From: Intestinibacter bartlettii
Lineage (GTDB): Bacteria > Bacillota > Clostridia > Peptostreptococcales > Peptostreptococcaceae
NCBI RefSeq assembly: GCF_018917435.1
Contig: NZ_JAHLOQ010000011.1
Coordinates: 1-64,000, forward strand
Reading direction: 5' to 3'
DNA length: 64,000 bases
Both the position numbers and the translations under genes were made by a program. Each line of letters begins with the position of its first letter. Positions within the stretch are counted from its first letter, which is position 1. Below the pieces are notes generated by a model, which was not told the DNA's origin, did no database searches, and saw only the letters and a list, made by a program, of their open reading frames with translations. Below, in pieces: positions 37,878 to 46,815 of this stretch.

Positions 37878-39197
37878 ATGAACAAAAACATTGTCGTTAT
37901 TACAAATCATTTTCTACAATCTCATTTAGAAGGAATTTTTTCAAAATTAGATTTAGATTGCAATATCAAAGTTGTAGCTTTTGAAAGTATTGAAAAAATA
38001 CATAAAGTTTATGATGAATATGCCGCTTCTACTGATGGATTTATAGTCAGCAGTTTTTTTGCAAAAGCAACCCTTGAGATGATAGATCATGAAATAAAAC
38101 GCCCCATCATTTCTTTTGAAATAGATTCTACGGGAGTATATCGCTCAATTTTAAATTTGCTTCTACAAAATCGGGATTTAAATATGAATAGAGTTATCTT
38201 GGACTTTATGATTCCACTAGAAGTTGGAATAACAGCTAATGATTTTTTAAATTTAATGGATTCAGGCTACGAAAAATCAGCAATTAATCTTTTAGATATG
38301 ACTCTAAATAATGAGAGTATCAAAAAATTAGAAAATCAAATTGTAAATGAAATTTTAAGGCTATGGAATATGAATGCTATAGATTTAGTTTTATGCCAAT
38401 ATAGCAATATTATACCGATTCTGGAAGAGCACAATATCCCTTATGAATATGCAATAGAAACACCAGTTTTTCTTGAAAATCTAGTTAAACGATTTTCGTA
38501 TCTTCTTTCAATTGATCATATGCGTGAAAATCAACCTGTAATGATTAGTATCTCAATTTCTGATAATAATTTAAATACAGATGAAAATATGAATTTAATT
38601 AAAAAATATACAAATGACTTTTTACAATCTAATATGATAAATAGTTCTCTATATACAAGAAATGCAAAATGTTGCAGTATTATTACTTTAGATAATTTAC
38701 ATCATATTACAAATAATGAAAAAAACTGTAGTTTAAGCGCTTATTTAAATGAACATTTAGATTTTGATGTATCTATTGGTTATGGGATAGGAATGAACTT
38801 AGATATGGCGATTAGAAATTCAGATATAGCATGTAAGGAAGCCTTATTAGTAGGTAATAGTTTTATATTTACGGAAAAAGGTAACCTTATTGGTCCACTG
38901 AATTCAAAAGAATGTATAACTATTGAAAATAATGCAATTTATGATATTGGAAAGATAGCTAAAAACAGTAGTCTATCAGCTGTTACAATAAAAAGAATCA
39001 TTAGCATTACAAAAATTAATAATTCCAATATGATAACAACCCAAGATTTATCATCCCACTTAAAAAGTACTGTACGAAATGCAAACCGCATCCTTAAAAA
39101 CCTTGAAAAAGGTGGATATGCGAAAATAACATGTACACAAACTTCTAATATAAAGGGACGACCTACAAAAGTATATGAATTAAATTTCCATATTTAA
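37878..39197 (+). CDS. Transcriptional regulator with PrpR-N-like sensor and C-terminal winged helix
   Basis: 439 residues. The first 200 resemble the PrpR N-terminal sensor fold (two alpha/beta lobes, with DGFIVSSFFAKATLEM). The middle (about 230-345) has traces of a degenerate GGDEF/nucleotidyl cyclase fold (DVSIGYGIGMNLDMAIRNSDIACKEA) without GGDEF residues. The C-terminus (about 355-439) is a winged helix (TTQDLSSHLKSTVRNANRILKNLEKGGYAKI). It is divergent from the M20/MFS pair and probably controls it. Assignment is by fold resemblance, so the family name is tentative. Confidence 0.7.
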   Translation: MNKNIVVITNHFLQSHLEGIFSKLDLDCNIKVVAFESIEKIHKVYDEYAASTDGFIVSSFFAKATLEMIDHEIKRPIISFEIDSTGVYRSILNLLLQNRDLNMNRVILDFMIPLEVGITANDFLNLMDSGYEKSAINLLDMTLNNESIKKLENQIVNEILRLWNMNAIDLVLCQYSNIIPILEEHNIPYEYAIETPVFLENLVKRFSYLLSIDHMRENQPVMISISISDNNLNTDENMNLIKKYTNDFLQSNMINSSLYTRNAKCCSIITLDNLHHITNNEKNCSLSAYLNEHLDFDVSIGYGIGMNLDMAIRNSDIACKEALLVGNSFIFTEKGNLIGPLNSKECITIENNAIYDIGKIAKNSSLSAVTIKRIISITKINNSNMITTQDLSSHLKSTVRNANRILKNLEKGGYAKITCTQTSNIKGRPTKVYELNFHI

Positions 39198-39208
39198 GTC
39201 GGATTTTT

Positions 39209-39263
39209 AATAATGGGTAAGCTGCTATTTATTATTTAATAAATGTTGGCTTACCCATTATTA
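39209..39263 (+). terminator. Hairpin after the PrpR-like regulator gene
   Basis: TAATAATGGGTAAGC and GCTTACCCATTATTA form a 15-bp stem just after the stop codon. A second terminator follows at once, giving a tandem. Confidence 0.75.
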
Positions 39264-39265
39264 TT

Positions 39266-39299
39266 AAAAAAACTGGCACCTATAAAAGTGCCAGTTTTT
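39266..39299. terminator. Bidirectional terminator between the regulator and hslO
   Basis: AACTGGCAC - CTATAAAAG loop - GTGCCAGTT, with A- and T-runs on both sides. It serves hslO on the minus strand. Confidence 0.9.
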
Positions 39300-39308
39300 A
39301 GTCTTCTA

Positions 39309-40250
39309 TTATTTTATAGCATTTAAAAGCTCTACTAATTCTTCTTCTGTAAAGTTATATTTATTATTACAGAAATGACAAGTTACTTCTGCCTTTTTGT
39401 CTTCGTCTATTATAGCTTGAAGTTCTGTTTCTCCTATTGATTGAAGAACTTTTCCTGTTCTTTCTTTTGAACAGTTACATTCAAATCCAACTTCACATAC
39501 ATCTAATATTTTTGGTTCTAAATCTTTTAGTACCATTTCTACTATATCTTCTGGTTTGTTTCCAGCTTTTAATAAAGTAGTTACTGATGGTATATCTTTT
39601 ATGTTGTTTTCTAATGTAGCTATAGTTTCTTCGCTAGCAAATGGCATTAATTGTACTATAAATCCACCAGCTTGTTCAACGTCGAATTCTCTACATACAA
39701 CTATTTCTTCTGAACCATCTTCTTTAGTTATTTTTCTTTCAACTTCCATATTTCTAGTTAAAACACCTAGTGAAACTACTGAAGGAGTTTGTTCTGATAA
39801 CGCAAAGTAATGTGTGAAGTCTTCTGCTATTTCTCCACTTACTAATGGATAAGATCCTATATAAGGTTCTTTTAATCCTAAGTCTTTTATTACTTGAACA
39901 TATCCATCTGTTCCTACAGCACCTGCTACGTTTAATTTTCCATTTGGATAGTTTTCAACTTGTACATCTGGGTTTTGAACATATCCACGAACCATACCTT
40001 TTGCATCAGAAGTTGCAAGTATAGTTCCTATTGGTCCGCCACCTTTGATTATTACAGTTAATTCGTCTTTTTCATTTTTCATCATAAGACCCATCATACT
40101 AGTTGCAGTTAAAGTTCTTCCTAAAGCTGCTGTTGCTACTTTTGTTGTGTTGTGGTTTATTCTAGCTTGTTCAACCATTTCTCTAGTATTCCCAACATAA
40201 GCTCTTATTTCACCATTTCCACTTGTGGCTTTTATTACGTAATCTTTCAT
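39309..40250 (-). CDS. hslO: Redox-regulated chaperone Hsp33
   Basis: 313 residues. The C-terminal zinc centre has the CXC and CXXC pairs ECNC (about 263) and CHFC (about 296) that form disulfides on oxidation and release the chaperone activity. The N-terminal domain shows the usual EQARINHNTTKVATAALGRTLTA and GTILATSDAKGMVRGYV segments. It is monocistronic and cytosolic, and protects proteins during oxidative stress. Confidence 0.96.
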   Translation of the reverse strand: MKDYVIKATSGNGEIRAYVGNTREMVEQARINHNTTKVATAALGRTLTATSMMGLMMKNEKDELTVIIKGGGPIGTILATSDAKGMVRGYVQNPDVQVENYPNGKLNVAGAVGTDGYVQVIKDLGLKEPYIGSYPLVSGEIAEDFTHYFALSEQTPSVVSLGVLTRNMEVERKITKEDGSEEIVVCREFDVEQAGGFIVQLMPFASEETIATLENNIKDIPSVTTLLKAGNKPEDIVEMVLKDLEPKILDVCEVGFECNCSKERTGKVLQSIGETELQAIIDEDKKAEVTCHFCNNKYNFTEEELVELLNAIK

Positions 40251-40374
40251 TGTATTCCTCCATTAATTATCTAAATTTGTTTATACTCAATTGTTATAAA
40301 CATCTTATAATTTTCTAATAAATTAATAAATCTATTTTTTAAATATTTATTAATATTTTTATCCTAAATAAATA

Positions 40375-41121
40375 TTATTTTCTGCATACGAAAAATACTC
40401 TTTCACAATCTTCTTCAGGTTGTTCAAAAGTAAAATCTCCATAAACTTTAACATCAGAAAATCCAGCTTCTTCAAGCATATCTAAGATTTCATCTTCTGT
40501 GTAAGCCCTTTGTAAATGTCTTTCTTCGTGTTTATCATACTTTCCGTTTTCATCCGCAACAAAAAATGTTAATTCCATCTCAACTAAATTTTGTTCGTCG
40601 TCAAAGTAATTTTGCCACATATATGATACACCATCTCTATTTTCTCCATACATATTATCTCCTAATACAGTTGATAATTTGTAGAATGAGCTGATATCAA
40701 AAATAAATATACCGTCTTCTTTTAGTAATTCATGCGTTTTTGTGAACACATTCATTAAATCTTCGTCATAAGTTATATAATTAAATCCATCGCAAGCGCA
40801 TAAAACACAATCTAAATTTGTAACATCGAAATCAAGTTCTGCTATATCTTGTTCTAATAAAACTAAGTCTATACCTTGTTTTTCTGCTTTACTTCTAGCT
40901 ACGTTAAGCATTTCATCAGATATATCTATACCTGCTATATCGTAGTTTTTCTTAGCTAGTGGTATTGTTATATTACCAGTTCCACAAGCTAATTCCAAGA
41001 TGTTTTTTACTTCTGCATTTTCATTTTTAATTATTTGTTCTATATAGTTTATCCAACCATCGTAATCAACATCGTCCATAAGCTCGTCATAGACGAATGC
41101 AAAATCTCTATACTGATCCAT
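40375..41121 (-). CDS. Class I SAM-dependent methyltransferase
   Basis: 248 residues. Motif I ELACGTGN (about 43-50) and acidic GIDISDEML define the SAM-binding Rossmann fold. The C-terminal half resembles the YqeM/CheR-like type that begins with a YDxxMxDVDYxxW segment. The substrate is not evident. The start codon lies 14 bases inside the end of the spore protein gene, so translation of the two is coupled. Confidence 0.85.
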   Translation of the reverse strand: MDQYRDFAFVYDELMDDVDYDGWINYIEQIIKNENAEVKNILELACGTGNITIPLAKKNYDIAGIDISDEMLNVARSKAEKQGIDLVLLEQDIAELDFDVTNLDCVLCACDGFNYITYDEDLMNVFTKTHELLKEDGIFIFDISSFYKLSTVLGDNMYGENRDGVSYMWQNYFDDEQNLVEMELTFFVADENGKYDKHEERHLQRAYTEDEILDMLEEAGFSDVKVYGDFTFEQPEEDCERVFFVCRK

Positions 41122-41398
41122 CCTCGCTATCGTTCCCCTTGTTTTCTTCTTCTTGTTTTTTTAATTTTTTCTTGCGGGCTGTAAGCATTCCTCCAATTTT
41201 ACCTGCTTCTTTTGCAGTAAGTCCTGCCCAACCTCTCTCGCTCACTTTGTCGATTAATCCTAATTCTGATGCTATCTCATATTTCATTATATCATTGTCT
41301 GTCAATGGTTTATCTTTCTTGCTATTATTTTTTTTAGTTTTTTCACATTTATATATTAATTCCGCTGTTAATTCTGTATTCGTCTTTTTATTTTCCAT
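41108..41398 (-). CDS. Small acid-soluble spore protein, alpha/beta type
   Basis: 96 residues. The core MKYEIASELGLIDKV...GWAGLTAKEAGKIGGMLTARKKK matches the short clostridial alpha/beta SASP family that coats spore DNA. The N-terminal 35 residues and lysine/glutamate-rich tail are longer than usual. The start at 41398 follows AAGGAG by 8 bases. The 3' end overlaps the methyltransferase gene by 14 bases. Its presence marks the organism as a spore former. Confidence 0.85.
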   Translation of the reverse strand: MENKKTNTELTAELIYKCEKTKKNNSKKDKPLTDNDIMKYEIASELGLIDKVSERGWAGLTAKEAGKIGGMLTARKKKLKKQEEENKGNDSEDGSV

Positions 41399-41532
41399 AT
41401 TTAACACTCCTTCTCTATTTAGGAGTATTTCCCTATTAAAGTATTTTATACATAAATGCAAAAATAAGATGACTTCTAAAATAATAAAAGTCATCTTATT
41501 ATATCTTTTTTTATATAACATTTAAAATTTTT

Positions 41533-43146
41533 TTACCATGATGCGACAAAACCATCTGTTCTAGGTTCACTGCCACCTACCAAAGTTCCATTTTCATCTC
41601 TCATTATAATTTGTCCACGTCCCATGCTTGTACTTTCAGTCAATACGGTTATTTCATGGCCTCGTCTAAGCAGTTCCTCTGTTAATGCAAATGGAAATGA
41701 TCTTTCAACTTGAATTTTCTTTTCTCCAACCCATTGCCATCTCGGTGCATCTAATGCTTCTTGTGGATTCATTTTAAAATCAATCATATTCATTATTACT
41801 TGTAGGTGTCCTTGAGGTTGCATAAATCCTCCCATTACTCCAAACGGTCCGACTGGTTTGTTGTCCTTTGTCAAAAATCCTGGAATAATTGTATGGTATG
41901 GCTTTTTATTTGGAGCGATACAGTTTTCACTGTTTTCGTCTAAGTTAAAATTATTTCCCCTGTTATGTAGTGCGATTCCTGTGTTTGGAACTACTATTCC
42001 TGACCCAAAACTACAATAGTTGCTTTGTATGAAACTGACCATATTACCTTCACCATCAGCACTACAAAGATACACTGTTCCACCGCAAGATGGATCACCA
42101 TACTCTGGCATTATCGCATTTTGTCCTATTAATTTGCTTCTATTTGCTGCGTAGTTTTTTGAAAGGAGTTCTTCTTTTGTAACCTTCATATATCTATTAT
42201 CTGCCACATATCTCTGTCCATCTACAAATGCTAATTTCATAGCCTCAATCTGTTTGTGGACAGTATCTGCATCTTCATGAGTTTTAACTTCCAACCCTTC
42301 CATTATATTAAGTGCCATAAGTGCTACTATTCCATGTCCATTTGGTGGTATTTCATTAATTTCATAACCTTTGTAACTTGTGCTTATTGGTTCTACCCAT
42401 TCTGCCTTATATTTTGCCAAGTCCTCTTTTCTAATAAGTCCACCTGTTTCTCTTGAATATTTATCTATCTTATCTGCCAAATCCCCTCTATAGAAAGATT
42501 CTCCCTTTGTTTCTGCAATTTCTTTAAGTGTTTTGGCGTGGTCTTTTAATGTCCAAACATCTCCTGCACAAGGTGTATTACCATCATTTAAAAATACTCT
42601 TTTCCATTCATCATAAAGTTTATCATTTGTATTTTTAAAAAATCCTTCGTATTCATCTCTCCACAATTTCGAAATAATAGGAGATACAGGATAACCATTT
42701 TGTGCATATTCTATTGCAGGTTCAAATAATTCTTCAAAATCCAATTTTCCAAATCGTTTTGATAGTTCAATCCAACCTGAAACGCATCCTGGAACTGTAA
42801 CTGGAATCCATCCATGAACTGGCATCTGCGTGTGTCCTTGTTCTTTTATATATTGTGCTGTTGCAAGCTCTGGAGCATGCCCACTTGCGTTAAGTCCATA
42901 TAACTTGTCATTAGTCCAAACAAGTGCAAAACAATCCCCACCTATTCCATTTGAGGTTGGTTCCAAAACTGTCAAACATATTGCTGTTGCAATTGCTGCA
43001 TCTATTGCATTTCCACCTTTTTTAATCATATCAAGCCCTGCCTGAGCTGCAAGTGGTTGTGATGTAGAAACCATACCTCGTCTACCATATACTAAACTTC
43101 TTCGTGATGCATAACTGTACTTTAAAGCGTCAAATTCAAAACTCAT
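41533..43146 (-). CDS. Gamma-glutamyltransferase family protein (YwrD-like)
   Basis: 537 residues of the N-terminal nucleophile GGT family. The conserved N-terminal block has LAAQAGLDMIKKGGNAIDAAIATA and GIGGDCFALVW. The autocatalytic Thr is in CGGTVYLCSAD, at the junction of the large and small chains, followed by NMVSFIQSNYCSFGSGI. No signal peptide is seen, so it is likely cytoplasmic, as for YwrD of Bacillus. It would hydrolyse glutathione or gamma-glutamyl amides; the exact substrate is not shown. Confidence 0.9.
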   Translation of the reverse strand: MSFEFDALKYSYASRRSLVYGRRGMVSTSQPLAAQAGLDMIKKGGNAIDAAIATAICLTVLEPTSNGIGGDCFALVWTNDKLYGLNASGHAPELATAQYIKEQGHTQMPVHGWIPVTVPGCVSGWIELSKRFGKLDFEELFEPAIEYAQNGYPVSPIISKLWRDEYEGFFKNTNDKLYDEWKRVFLNDGNTPCAGDVWTLKDHAKTLKEIAETKGESFYRGDLADKIDKYSRETGGLIRKEDLAKYKAEWVEPISTSYKGYEINEIPPNGHGIVALMALNIMEGLEVKTHEDADTVHKQIEAMKLAFVDGQRYVADNRYMKVTKEELLSKNYAANRSKLIGQNAIMPEYGDPSCGGTVYLCSADGEGNMVSFIQSNYCSFGSGIVVPNTGIALHNRGNNFNLDENSENCIAPNKKPYHTIIPGFLTKDNKPVGPFGVMGGFMQPQGHLQVIMNMIDFKMNPQEALDAPRWQWVGEKKIQVERSFPFALTEELLRRGHEITVLTESTSMGRGQIIMRDENGTLVGGSEPRTDGFVASW

Positions 43147-43158
43147 ATTATCCCCCTG

Positions 43159-44085
43159 TTAATTTTGACTAAAATATCTTTGTGTTGCCTCTGCTATACT
43201 CTTCATCATTTTTTCTTGATAAGATTTTTGTGCCATTTTTTGATCTTCTTCTGGATTAGACATATATCCCATTTCAACTAATACTGCTGGCACTTCTGAC
43301 CAGTTGAAACCTGTTAAATCACTTCTTTGAAAGATATTATTAACTTTGAATCCCGCACCTTTCATGCTAGACATCATAATTTCTGCACATTGATTACTCT
43401 TTGGATAAATTTTGCTTGTATATTGTCCATTTTGTGCTGGAATGTGAAGTGATGCTCCATTTACAGAGGAATCTTCTGAACCATCAGCATGTATTCTAAT
43501 TACTAAATCGGCATTATTTTTATTTGCGAAAGTTGCCCTTTCTGCATTTGTAATATTTACGTCATTACTTTCTCTTGTCATAATTACCTTGAACCCCATT
43601 TGTTCTAAGTAAGTTTTTAATATTTTTGACGCACTTAAAGTAAGTTCGTACTCTGGAGTTTTTGTTGCTACTCCTTGTGTTCCCCAAGATACTTTAAACT
43701 TAGTTTGAGTTGCACCTGGTCCAATTGGTTCCTGACTCATATCACCTTTAGCTTGATGACCTGGATCTATACAAATTACATATTGTCCATTTTTCTTTTG
43801 TGAATTACCTTCATTTGTTGTTTGATTTTGTTGTGAATTATTTTGTGCGTTGTTTTGAGTATTGCTTTGTGAATTGTTATTATTATCTGAGTTATTTACT
43901 TGTGAATTATTCCCCTCTGAATTGTTATTTTGTCTATTACTTTTGATATTTTGTGGAGACTTTTGTGATGAATTATTTGAAGTAGAAATATCTCCTTTAT
44001 CGCTTAATGTGTTGGATTTTGAGCATCCGAAACTCACTAGCGACACCATAAGTAAAATTAATAACATTAATGATTTTTTTTTCAT
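43159..44085 (-). CDS. N-acetylmuramoyl-L-alanine amidase lipoprotein
   Basis: 308 residues. A lipoprotein signal peptide (lipobox LVSFGC, Cys about 21) is followed by a low-complexity linker rich in Asn, Gln and Ser (about 30-95). The Amidase_3 zinc domain (about 100-306) carries the ligands in IDPGHQ, the Glu in YELTLSAS, the His in VIRIHADGS and the catalytic Glu in VLVEMGYMSNPEED. It cleaves the bond between muramic acid and the peptide in cell-wall peptidoglycan. Start at 44085 follows AAGGAG; longer extensions precede it. Confidence 0.92.
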   Translation of the reverse strand: MKKKSLMLLILLMVSLVSFGCSKSNTLSDKGDISTSNNSSQKSPQNIKSNRQNNNSEGNNSQVNNSDNNNNSQSNTQNNAQNNSQQNQTTNEGNSQKKNGQYVICIDPGHQAKGDMSQEPIGPGATQTKFKVSWGTQGVATKTPEYELTLSASKILKTYLEQMGFKVIMTRESNDVNITNAERATFANKNNADLVIRIHADGSEDSSVNGASLHIPAQNGQYTSKIYPKSNQCAEIMMSSMKGAGFKVNNIFQRSDLTGFNWSEVPAVLVEMGYMSNPEEDQKMAQKSYQEKMMKSIAEATQRYFSQN

Positions 44086-44415
44086 TTTTCTCTCCTTATA
44101 CTTATAAAATTTTCCTCTGTTACATATAATTATAAATGGTAAAAGTTTTTTAAGCAATTTCATTTGCCACTGTTTTGCAATTATATGAACTAATTTTTAT
44201 GTTTTTTCTTGTTTTCTCTTTTATTTATATGATATAAACTTTATAATATAGAATAGAAACAAAATTGCTTTTCAAACTTGGTTGGGGGACTTCGAAAACA
44301 ATATATACGGAGGAATCAATGATGAAATTCAATTACACAACAAAGACATAGCTATATCCTGAATTTTGGTGGAGTAAGGAGTTAAATTTCAAACAAATAC
44401 AGGAGGTACAATACT
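44086..44415 (+). other. Intergenic region and leader of the 62-residue gene
   Basis: An AT-rich stretch with TATAAT at about 44253 on the plus strand. A ten-codon frame (44319-44351, MMKFNYTTKT) preceded by ACGGAGGAATCA could be a leader peptide. Nothing else is recognised. Confidence 0.4.
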
Positions 44416-44604
44416 ATGGATTTTGAAAAATTAAACGAATCAGTAGAAAGATTGATTCAAAACTTAGAATTTATTCAATCATTAGAAGAAGAAGGCATCC
44501 CAATGAGTGATGACCATAAAGATATGGTTCTAAGAAATATTGATACAATAACAAATGTAGCTAACGACGATTATAAAGCAGGATTACTTTTTGACATTAG
44601 ATAG
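44416..44604 (+). CDS. Small acidic helical protein of unknown function
   Basis: 62 residues, mostly helix (FEKLNESVERLIQNLEFIQSLEEEG), with no membrane segment or known motif. A strong ribosome site (AGGAGGT, 7 bases before the ATG) and a terminator directly after it support a real gene. It is a monocistronic plus-strand unit among minus-strand genes. I do not recognise a family. Confidence 0.7.
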   Translation: MDFEKLNESVERLIQNLEFIQSLEEEGIPMSDDHKDMVLRNIDTITNVANDDYKAGLLFDIR

Positions 44605-44606
44605 AC

Positions 44607-44643
44607 AAAAGCAGCCTATATCAAAAGATATGGGCTGTTTTTT
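44607..44643 (+). terminator. Terminator of the 62-residue gene
   Basis: GCAGCCTATATC / GATATGGGCTGT stem with a following T6 run. Confidence 0.9.
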
Positions 44644-44650
44644 AATTAAA

Positions 44651-44695
44651 AAAACAGCTATGCCTTTGATTTTTTATCCATGACATAACTGTTTT
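44651..44695 (-). terminator. Terminator of the GGGtGRT operon
   Basis: AAACAGCTATG (about 44652-44662) and CATAACTGTTT (about 44684-44694) form the stem; a T-run follows on the minus strand. Confidence 0.75.
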
Positions 44696-44723
44696 ATTAA
44701 ATATTTTAAATTAATATCTTAAT

Positions 44724-45722
44724 TTATTTCATAGCTTCTTCTACAGCAACTGCAACTGCAACTGTAGCACCAACCATTGGGTTGTTACCCATTCCGATAA
44801 GTCCCATCATTTCAACGTGAGCTGGAACTGATGAAGAACCTGCGAATTGTGCATCTGAGTGCATTCTTCCCATAGTATCTGTCATACCGTAAGAAGCTGG
44901 TCCTGCTGCCATGTTGTCTGGGTGAAGTGTTCTACCAGTACCACCACCAGAAGCAACTGAGAAGTATTTTTTACCTTGTTCGATACATTCTTTTTTGTAT
45001 GTACCTGCAACTGGATGTTGGAATCTAGTTGGGTTAGTTGAGTTTCCTGTTATTGAAACGTCAACGCCTTCTTTGTGCATTATTGCAACACCTTCTCTAA
45101 CATCGTCACATCCGTAACATCTAACTTTTGCTCTATCTCCGTTTGAGAAAGGAATTTCTTTTACTATTGTTAATTCACTTGTAAAATAGTCAAATTTAGT
45201 TTGAACATAAGTGAATCCATTTATTCTTGATATTATGTAAGCTGCATCTTTTCCAAGACCGTTTAAGATAACTCTTAAAGGTTCTTTTCTAACTTTGTTT
45301 GCTTTTTCAGCTATTTTGATTGCACCTTCAGCAGCAGCAAAAGATTCATGACCTGCTAAGAACGCGAAACATTTAGTATCTTCTTCAAGTAACATTGAAC
45401 CTAAGTTACCATGTCCTAAACCAACTTTTCTGTTATCAGCAACAGAACCAGGTATACAGAAAGCTTGTAGACCTTCTCCTATTGCAGTAGCTGCATCTGC
45501 TGCTCTTTTACATTCTTTTTTGATTGCTATAGCTGCCCCTAAAGTGTATGCCCAACATGCATTTTCAAATGCTATAGCTTGAGTTTCTTTTACTATTTCA
45601 TATGGATCAAAACCTTTTGATTGACATAAAGTTCTACATTCTTCTATTGTTTTAAATCCGTATTTTTCTAATACTACTTCTATTTGAGCGATTCTTCTTT
45701 CGTAACTTTCAAATAATGCCAT
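44724..45722 (-). CDS. GGGtGRT protein, anaerobe-specific
   Basis: 332 residues. The name-giving motif GGGTGRT is at 259-265. Other glycine-rich loops (GLGHGNLGSML about 101, GMTDTMGRMHSDAQFAGSSSVPAH about 279) and several cysteines (34, 56, 71, 89, 202, 205) suggest cofactor or cluster binding. Function is not established; the family is found in strict anaerobes with the IscU-like gene that lies 18 bases upstream here. The two probably form one operon and act together, perhaps in Fe-S cluster handling. Confidence 0.85.
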   Translation of the reverse strand: MALFESYERRIAQIEVVLEKYGFKTIEECRTLCQSKGFDPYEIVKETQAIAFENACWAYTLGAAIAIKKECKRAADAATAIGEGLQAFCIPGSVADNRKVGLGHGNLGSMLLEEDTKCFAFLAGHESFAAAEGAIKIAEKANKVRKEPLRVILNGLGKDAAYIISRINGFTYVQTKFDYFTSELTIVKEIPFSNGDRAKVRCYGCDDVREGVAIMHKEGVDVSITGNSTNPTRFQHPVAGTYKKECIEQGKKYFSVASGGGTGRTLHPDNMAAGPASYGMTDTMGRMHSDAQFAGSSSVPAHVEMMGLIGMGNNPMVGATVAVAVAVEEAMK

Positions 45723-45740
45723 TATTTCATCCCCCTTCTA

Positions 45741-46433
45741 TTATTCATGTCTTGGATTTACAAATTTAACCCCGTCTGCAAATCTTCCGTATGATGATTT
45801 AGCTTTTGCTAAAGCTTCGTTAGCATCCATACCGCCGCTTATCATTTCCATCATTTTGCCAAGGTGAACGAATTCGTATCCGATTATTTCGTTATTTTCA
45901 TCTAATGCTAATCTAGTAACATAACCTTCTGCCATTTCTAAGTATCTTGGTCCTTTAGCTAAAGTTCCGTACATAGTCCCAACTTGAGATCTTAAACCTT
46001 TACCTAAATCTTCAAGACCTGCTCCTATTGGAAGACCTCCTTCAGAGAAAGCAGTTTGAGTTCTACCATAAACTATTTGTAAGAAGATTTCTCTCATAGC
46101 TGTGTTGATTGCATCACAAACTAAGTCAGTATTTAAAGCTTCTAATATAGTTTTTCCTGGAAGTATTTCAGATGCCATTGCAGCTGAATGAGTCATTCCT
46201 GAACATCCTATTGTTTCTACTAATGCTTCTTGTATTATTCCGTCCTTAACATTTAAAGTTAATTTACATCCACCTTGTTGAGGTGCACACCATCCTATAC
46301 CGTGAGTTAAACCTGATATGTCGCTGATTTGTTTAGCTTGTACCCATTTTCCCTCTTCTGGGATTGGAGCTGGACCATGGTTAGGTCCTTTAGTTATAGG
46401 GCACATATTGTTTACTTCTGCTGAATATATCAT
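45741..46433 (-). CDS. IscU/NifU-like Fe-S cluster assembly scaffold protein
   Basis: 230 residues, much longer than classical IscU. Cysteine-containing segments WCAPQQGGCKLTLN, IGCSGMTHSAAMASE and a third cysteine near CDAINTAM recall the scaffold cluster site. The C-terminal half (EMAEGYVTRLAL...GRFADGVKFVNPRH) is specific to the version partnered with GGGtGRT proteins. ATG 46433 follows a G6 run. No cysteine desulfurase gene adjoins it, so the source of sulfur is unclear. Confidence 0.8.
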   Translation of the reverse strand: MIYSAEVNNMCPITKGPNHGPAPIPEEGKWVQAKQISDISGLTHGIGWCAPQQGGCKLTLNVKDGIIQEALVETIGCSGMTHSAAMASEILPGKTILEALNTDLVCDAINTAMREIFLQIVYGRTQTAFSEGGLPIGAGLEDLGKGLRSQVGTMYGTLAKGPRYLEMAEGYVTRLALDENNEIIGYEFVHLGKMMEMISGGMDANEALAKAKSSYGRFADGVKFVNPRHE

Positions 46434-46762
46434 AAAATAAATTCCCCCCTTAAAATTAATTCGTCCCTTCTATTATAAATAATCTTCCAATTTTTTCAAA
46501 TATTTATTTTTTGCGACTAATTTCTACCTAAATATTTTTGTCACACTATTCTTTTGATTAATATACACTTTAGATGTTTGTAAAAGTTTTTTCGACAGAT
46601 TAGAATATTCTACTTATATTTATTTATACATTTTTATTTTTAGGAAAACCATATGCCTTTTTGTTATAGATATACAATATATGGAAATAGTGTTGTTTTT
46701 AAATTTTTATTTATAAAATCATTTTTTTAGATGTTTTTGTCTATAAATTAATCCCTATACAC
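46434..46762. other. Intergenic region upstream of the Fe-S scaffold gene
   Basis: AT-rich, with one perfect 12-base palindrome TAGAATATTCTA (about 46604-46615) that could be a regulator site. No -35/-10 pair stands out. Confidence 0.4.
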
Positions 46763-46797
46763 AAAAAAGTTAGTGCCATCATTAGCACTAACTTTTT
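46763..46797 (-). terminator. Terminator of the M20 deacylase gene
   Basis: AAAAAGTTAGTGC - CATCATTA - GCACTAACTTTTT hairpin with T-runs on both strands. Confidence 0.93.
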
Positions 46798-46815
46798 ATT
46801 TTATAATAATTTTAT

